Assembly (NCBI GenBank): GCA_014529385.2
Contig: CM043959.1
Span: forward strand, 15,444,309 to 15,508,308
DNA: 64,000 bases
Direction of reading: 5' to 3'
Source of the DNA: Adiantum capillus-veneris
Lineage: Eukaryota; Streptophyta; Polypodiopsida; Polypodiales; Pteridaceae
Made by a program: the position numbers and the translations under genes. The notes below the pieces were generated by a model. It did no database searches and was not told where the DNA came from. It saw nothing but the letters and a program-made list of their open reading frames with translations. Shown piece by piece: positions 60,240 through 64,000 of this stretch. Every line of letters starts with the position of its first letter. The first letter of the stretch is position 1.

Positions 60240-61750
60240 TTGTAGGTCATATATGAGATGCCCGAACACCGATAAAATCTATGCAAACCTCGTTGTCCTA
60301 GCCTCCTGAGCGATATCTGCATGCATTGCATCATCAAGACTATTCATCGTGTATTGATGTGTCATCACCAACACTGGGATGGCTACATCCCTCTGATCCA
60401 TAGGCTTAACTACGTGTCCTGACATCAACTCATTAGCCTCTAGCATGAGCATATCAAAGAACTCCATGCCCGTCATCTCTGCATTTGTCTCTAAAAAGTA
60501 GACCCGCTCCACCTCTTTCTCTACAGAGTCTACTGACATGCCTTGCATAGCTACATGCTCTTTCTCCCAAGCATAATGGAGCTCACACGCGAAGGAGACA
60601 CATGCCAATAACAAAACGAATACTATGCCATCTCGTACCTCAGATGCATGCATAGGGTATACCAAGCCACTCTAGGCTCCCTTGGCAATCACTAACAATC
60701 CATAATGCATCTACAAGGTCCGCTTTCTGAGCAGTATCTGACACCACAATCTACTAACTGTCTCACTGAGATCAAACTTTGTTTCAACCGAGGAACGCAG
60801 CATACATGTCATAGCCTATATGATGCACCACTGGGTAATGGCAAGCAAACATCTCTTGCACCTACAATGTCAAGCACTGAACCATTGGCCAAGTGTACAC
60901 AACCGAAGCTCCCACTAGAGAAAGTGCTAAACCACTCACGATATAGTGTGACGTGGAAAACTGCATCCTCTAGCAACCAACGGGGAGAAGTGTCACCTCT
61001 TGAAGACATATAAGTAGAACATGACATCACTGTCACTAACATATGAAGCCACCACTCTAGCATGTGTTATCTGCATCACGTATACATCTGTGATGTTGCC
61101 CCATACGTTTGAAACAGTGATGCCTAATGTGCCCTGTATGACCACAATGCCAACATTGCATATATCGGCAAGAAGGAGACCTCCATCTCTCATGAGTCAT
61201 ATTTGCAGACTTTGAAATGGCACAATATCTGCTATGTGGATGCCAAGAAATCAAACTATGGTGAGAAATCTTGGGAGAAATTGGCATAGTCTCCCCAATA
61301 ACCTGAGCAAAATCTTAAGCAAAATCTCAACCATAAACCATTCCAAAATGGCAAACAAAATGGGAGATCACTCGACCACTACACGATCATAACCATGATC
61401 AACCACTACTCGCATATGCATAAAGCAGCTCTACAAACTGCAGGCATGAATAACATCACTAAATCAAGTGAGTCCAATCTGAAACAAACAGCTCAACCAA
61501 GCGTAAAGCGCATAACCATATACGCAAGTAGTGAGCAAACAATGCTTAAAATGCATCCCATAAGAAAACTACATGCAGAGGTCTGCCAAAAAACTTGTAA
61601 AGCCTTTGACTATTTGTAATCCATAGCCACATGAGCATATGCAAATCTTACTCCTGCGAGAGTGGGTACAAAAACACCAATCCGTGTCCCAACTGACAAA
61701 ACCTATCAAATTGAGAGTCAAAACTCAATCACTGTCAAAGTGGGAGTCAC
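60240..61750 (-). pseudogene. Copia-type gag-protease remnant, copy C'
   Basis: Reads leftward. The zinc knuckle CWHCGHTGHIRHHC is at 61114-61155, preceded by HERWRSPSCRYM. The protease region (61063-60809) reads SPRWLLEDAVFHVTLYREWF, then GSVLDIVGARDVCL and SGASYRL, continuing HVC.VPRLK.SLISV. The framework is copia, but the active-site D-S/T-G is replaced by E-D-A. A 128-codon frame (60279-60665) follows with FDMLMLEANELMSGHVVKPM and YTMNSLDDAMHAD, shared with copy C. Integrase and reverse transcriptase are missing between this and the LTR, suggesting internal deletion or a non-autonomous design. Confidence 0.7.
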
Positions 61751-62950
61751 ACTCGACTACTAAACCATCAGAGAATAAATTGTAGATATGCACAAAGCAT
61801 GGCGAGAATTTGCAAAAAAATCGATAGAATTTTCCTTGAACTTCAAGTAAAATCTCAAAAATTTTACCAAAACCACATAAAGCATGAACAAACACTCAAT
61901 GTCTTAGTAAACAAATCCACTTATGGTGTACAAAACTGCCAAAAGACTGACAATCTAGCTCACTCCTGAACGAGTGGCTCTATGGACGGTTGCACCTATC
62001 CAAAAGCCCTGTAAACCTGTGAATCTACCACCTGCGAGCTGTACCTAGTTCACGTTGTATCCACATATGCATACATAGCACTCTTTGGAATGACTCACTC
62101 AGTCATATATGAGCACAACATTTGTGCCACATAATTAGCATTGGAAAGAACATAGACCCTGTGAGCAAAATGCCTGAAATCTGGCACACTATCTCGTCGG
62201 TCGCAACACTCATCGATTGGAAACCAAACGCATAGCACAATCAGCCACCTGTTGTCGTAAACATCATCGAAGAGCTGAGCTCGCTCATGGGAAATCCGTG
62301 CCAAAATGGTATGTCGGAGTGGTATGTGTCAGTTGTGTGTCTCCGAAGCAAGAAAAATCATTGTCGAGAAGACCACGTCATAGCCGAGCCGCTCCGGATG
62401 CAGGCTAGAGGAGAGCCGCATCCTCTCTCAATCATCTCCTGTTGTGTCAGGGACAGGATGTCGGAATGATGAGGATGCCCGGGAGAGTCCGTCGGCTTCG
62501 AAATGCTCTCTTGCTCTGCTAAGTCAAAGCCGAGAAGAGCGCTCAATGCCGTCTTCTACTGTCGAACAAAAGCACGCGGATGCCATAGCCGCTAATGCTC
62601 AAAGCTGAATGCAAAGCCGAGAAGAAGGTGTCGTCGGAATAATTTTCCTCCGACGTGTCGAGGTGTGACCTCCATTTCCGAGGGATGCCCGACTTACTCG
62701 ACGATGTCTGTATGAGTGTGTGTGTATGTGTGTGTGTGTGTGTGCGTGCGTGCACGCGCACATGTGTGCGTCTAGAGCGCACGCACCGTCTCTCTTTTCT
62801 TGTGACCAAGAGACCTCCCAAGCTCTCTCTCTTTCTCTCGTTGCTCTCAATTCCCACACAGAACACGTGTCTATGTGTGCTTGTGTGTGTGTGTACACCA
62901 CACACACAACCACATGTCCTTTTCTCTTCTTGTTGTCCTCTTTTCGAGAA
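61751..62950 (-). other. Leader of the minus-strand copia-type element
   Basis: The inverted counterpart of 57560-58860. The most conserved part, coding or not, reads SHERAQLFDDVYDNRWLIVL on the minus strand at about 62295 and HERVMLLDDVYNHKWLVVL in the plus copy. No LTR is found to its right, where GT-rich sequence begins (62710-62765). Confidence 0.5.
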
Positions 62951-63027
62951 TTATGTGTGTGTGAACACACCCTTAGAAAAAAATTAATTCTTCTTCTTTG
63001 TCTCCCTGTTTTTGTATTCTGTAGCCA

Positions 63028-63028
<1 letters not shown>

Positions 63029-63078
<50 letters not shown>
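63029..63078. repeat. (TG)25 microsatellite with CG/CA tail
   Basis: TG to 63078, then CGTGCACCGCGCGCATCACACACAC. It resembles the composite at 17505-17599. Confidence 0.95.
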
Positions 63079-63082
<4 letters not shown>

Positions 63083-63256
63083 CACCGCGCGCATCACACA
63101 CACTCTTACACCCTTCTTCGCTTCAATGCCTTTGATTTTGTGGCTTCCAAGCCTTTGAATTTCCCTAACAAGTTGATTACCCTACTCGTTTTTGCTCACT
63201 GCTCAATTGCTCATTTGCATGGCTAATTCTGCTCTTGTGGCTACCCGCTTGGAAAA

Positions 63257-63575
63257 TGTAAAGTGTGAGGTTTGTCCTAAAGTGTGAGTCAAGGAGAGAA
63301 GAGTGGAATTATCTCACATGCTGGGGTGCAAGGCTGTAGAGCTACTTAAAGCTCATTTCATGAATGAATAAACACAACTCTATTTTGCATTACATCTCCC
63401 TTGTTAATGGTGAGCTTGTGATGGCTTAGTGAATACTCAATACAATGTTTATGAGTTCAAGCTACTTGATCTTGGAACCTAATTCGCTTGAGTGATAATC
63501 TAGCCACACACACTCACTCGTGTGCACGATGTTTATCTTTCATCTACCCTAGCTAGCACGATCCAATTCCCATCA
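63257..63575 (+). mobile_element. 5' LTR of a third copy of the copia 2 family
   Basis: TGTAAAGTGT...CCCATCA, 319 bp, nearly identical to 38814-39131. The element runs off the right edge of the window. Confidence 0.9.
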
Positions 63576-63577
63576 AG

Positions 63578-63589
63578 TGGTATCATAGC
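63578..63589 (+). promoter_or_regulatory. Primer-binding site of the third copy
   Basis: TGGTATCATAGC, one mismatch from the initiator-Met site, two bases after the LTR. 63592-63800 continues as leader, similar to 39146-39360. Confidence 0.85.
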
Positions 63590-64000
63590 TATGGTGTGCT
63601 AGATAGGCTCATTACTATGCATTTAGTTTGGATAAGTATCTCCCAATCTCATTAGATCCTTAGTTTATCATGCCTAATGAAGATTAGTGCTTCTCTAGTT
63701 AATGTGAGCATGTTCTTGGGTTCTTCCCCTTGAGCCACTACTCTCTTGGCTAGTAGAGGGATTACTTGATTAGTGACATCTAATAATCTTGTGTGTGTGC
63801 TATTTTTGGCCTGCCCAAAGGGCTACAGCCATAGTGATGTGTTCCCTTTTTGTTAGTGAAAAATAGAGTTTTTCTCTTTGAAAATTGACAAATTTTTTAT
63901 TGGTGGATTAAAAAAGTGCCTATTTATTTAATGGAAGGGAAATGATAAAATGAACATTGTGTTTAGAAGTGGAAGCGGCGAGCCTCGTCCATGTGATGAT

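Overview
The window looks like nuclear DNA from a repeat-rich land plant. The evidence is AT-rich sequence full of plant-type Ty1-copia and Ty3-gypsy retrotransposons, primer sites matching plant initiator-Met and Asp tRNAs, degenerate TTTAGGG-type (CCCTAAA) telomere-like sequence, and very long CT/GT/AT microsatellites. A fern or another large-genome plant would fit, but the sequence does not fix the species. I found no intact host gene, no tRNA or rRNA gene and no CRISPR array. Almost everything is a broken or nested mobile element.

Layout. 1-3422: minus-strand LTR element, seen as a leader with a palindromic ~125-bp repeat array, an Asp-tRNA primer site and an LTR. 3423-4366: unassigned, with a series of covarying small stem-loops. 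4367-8336: plus-strand copia element, truncated inside reverse transcriptase. 8337-13441: plus-strand LTR element ('U') whose only visible protein is long, charged and coiled-coil rich and matches no retroelement enzyme I know; it ends in a polypurine tract and a 912-bp LTR. 13475-16540: minus-strand gypsy gag, primer site and LTR. 17610-19040: minus-strand processed pseudogene of a PRP22/DHX8-type DEAH-box splicing helicase. 19041-21415: telomere-like tract and a satellite-like block. 21505-25057 and 28350-31745: two ~3.5-kb direct repeats either side of a decayed gypsy pol (25297-27584). 33690-34857: gypsy gag/protease remnant. 36991-38535: head-to-head LTRs.

38530-50165 is a three-level nest. 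A minus-strand copy of U was split by a copia element (5' LTR 38814-39131, 3' LTR end 45960, 5-bp target duplication CTCCT on both sides). That copia element was itself invaded by a minus-strand gypsy element (40886-45838). 51381-64000: further copia-type copies in opposite orientations, a minus-strand gag with two zinc knuckles, and the 5' end of another copy of the nested copia family at the right edge.

Nothing here works together as a pathway; the biology is that of element turnover. The best candidate for something undescribed is U: two diverged copies share a C-terminal domain, a polypurine tract and related LTRs, yet show no protease, integrase or reverse transcriptase. Other points of note are the palindromic leader array, the covarying stem-loops, the helicase pseudogene, and nonsense codons that are mostly TAG, as expected if CAG decayed at methylated CHG sites.
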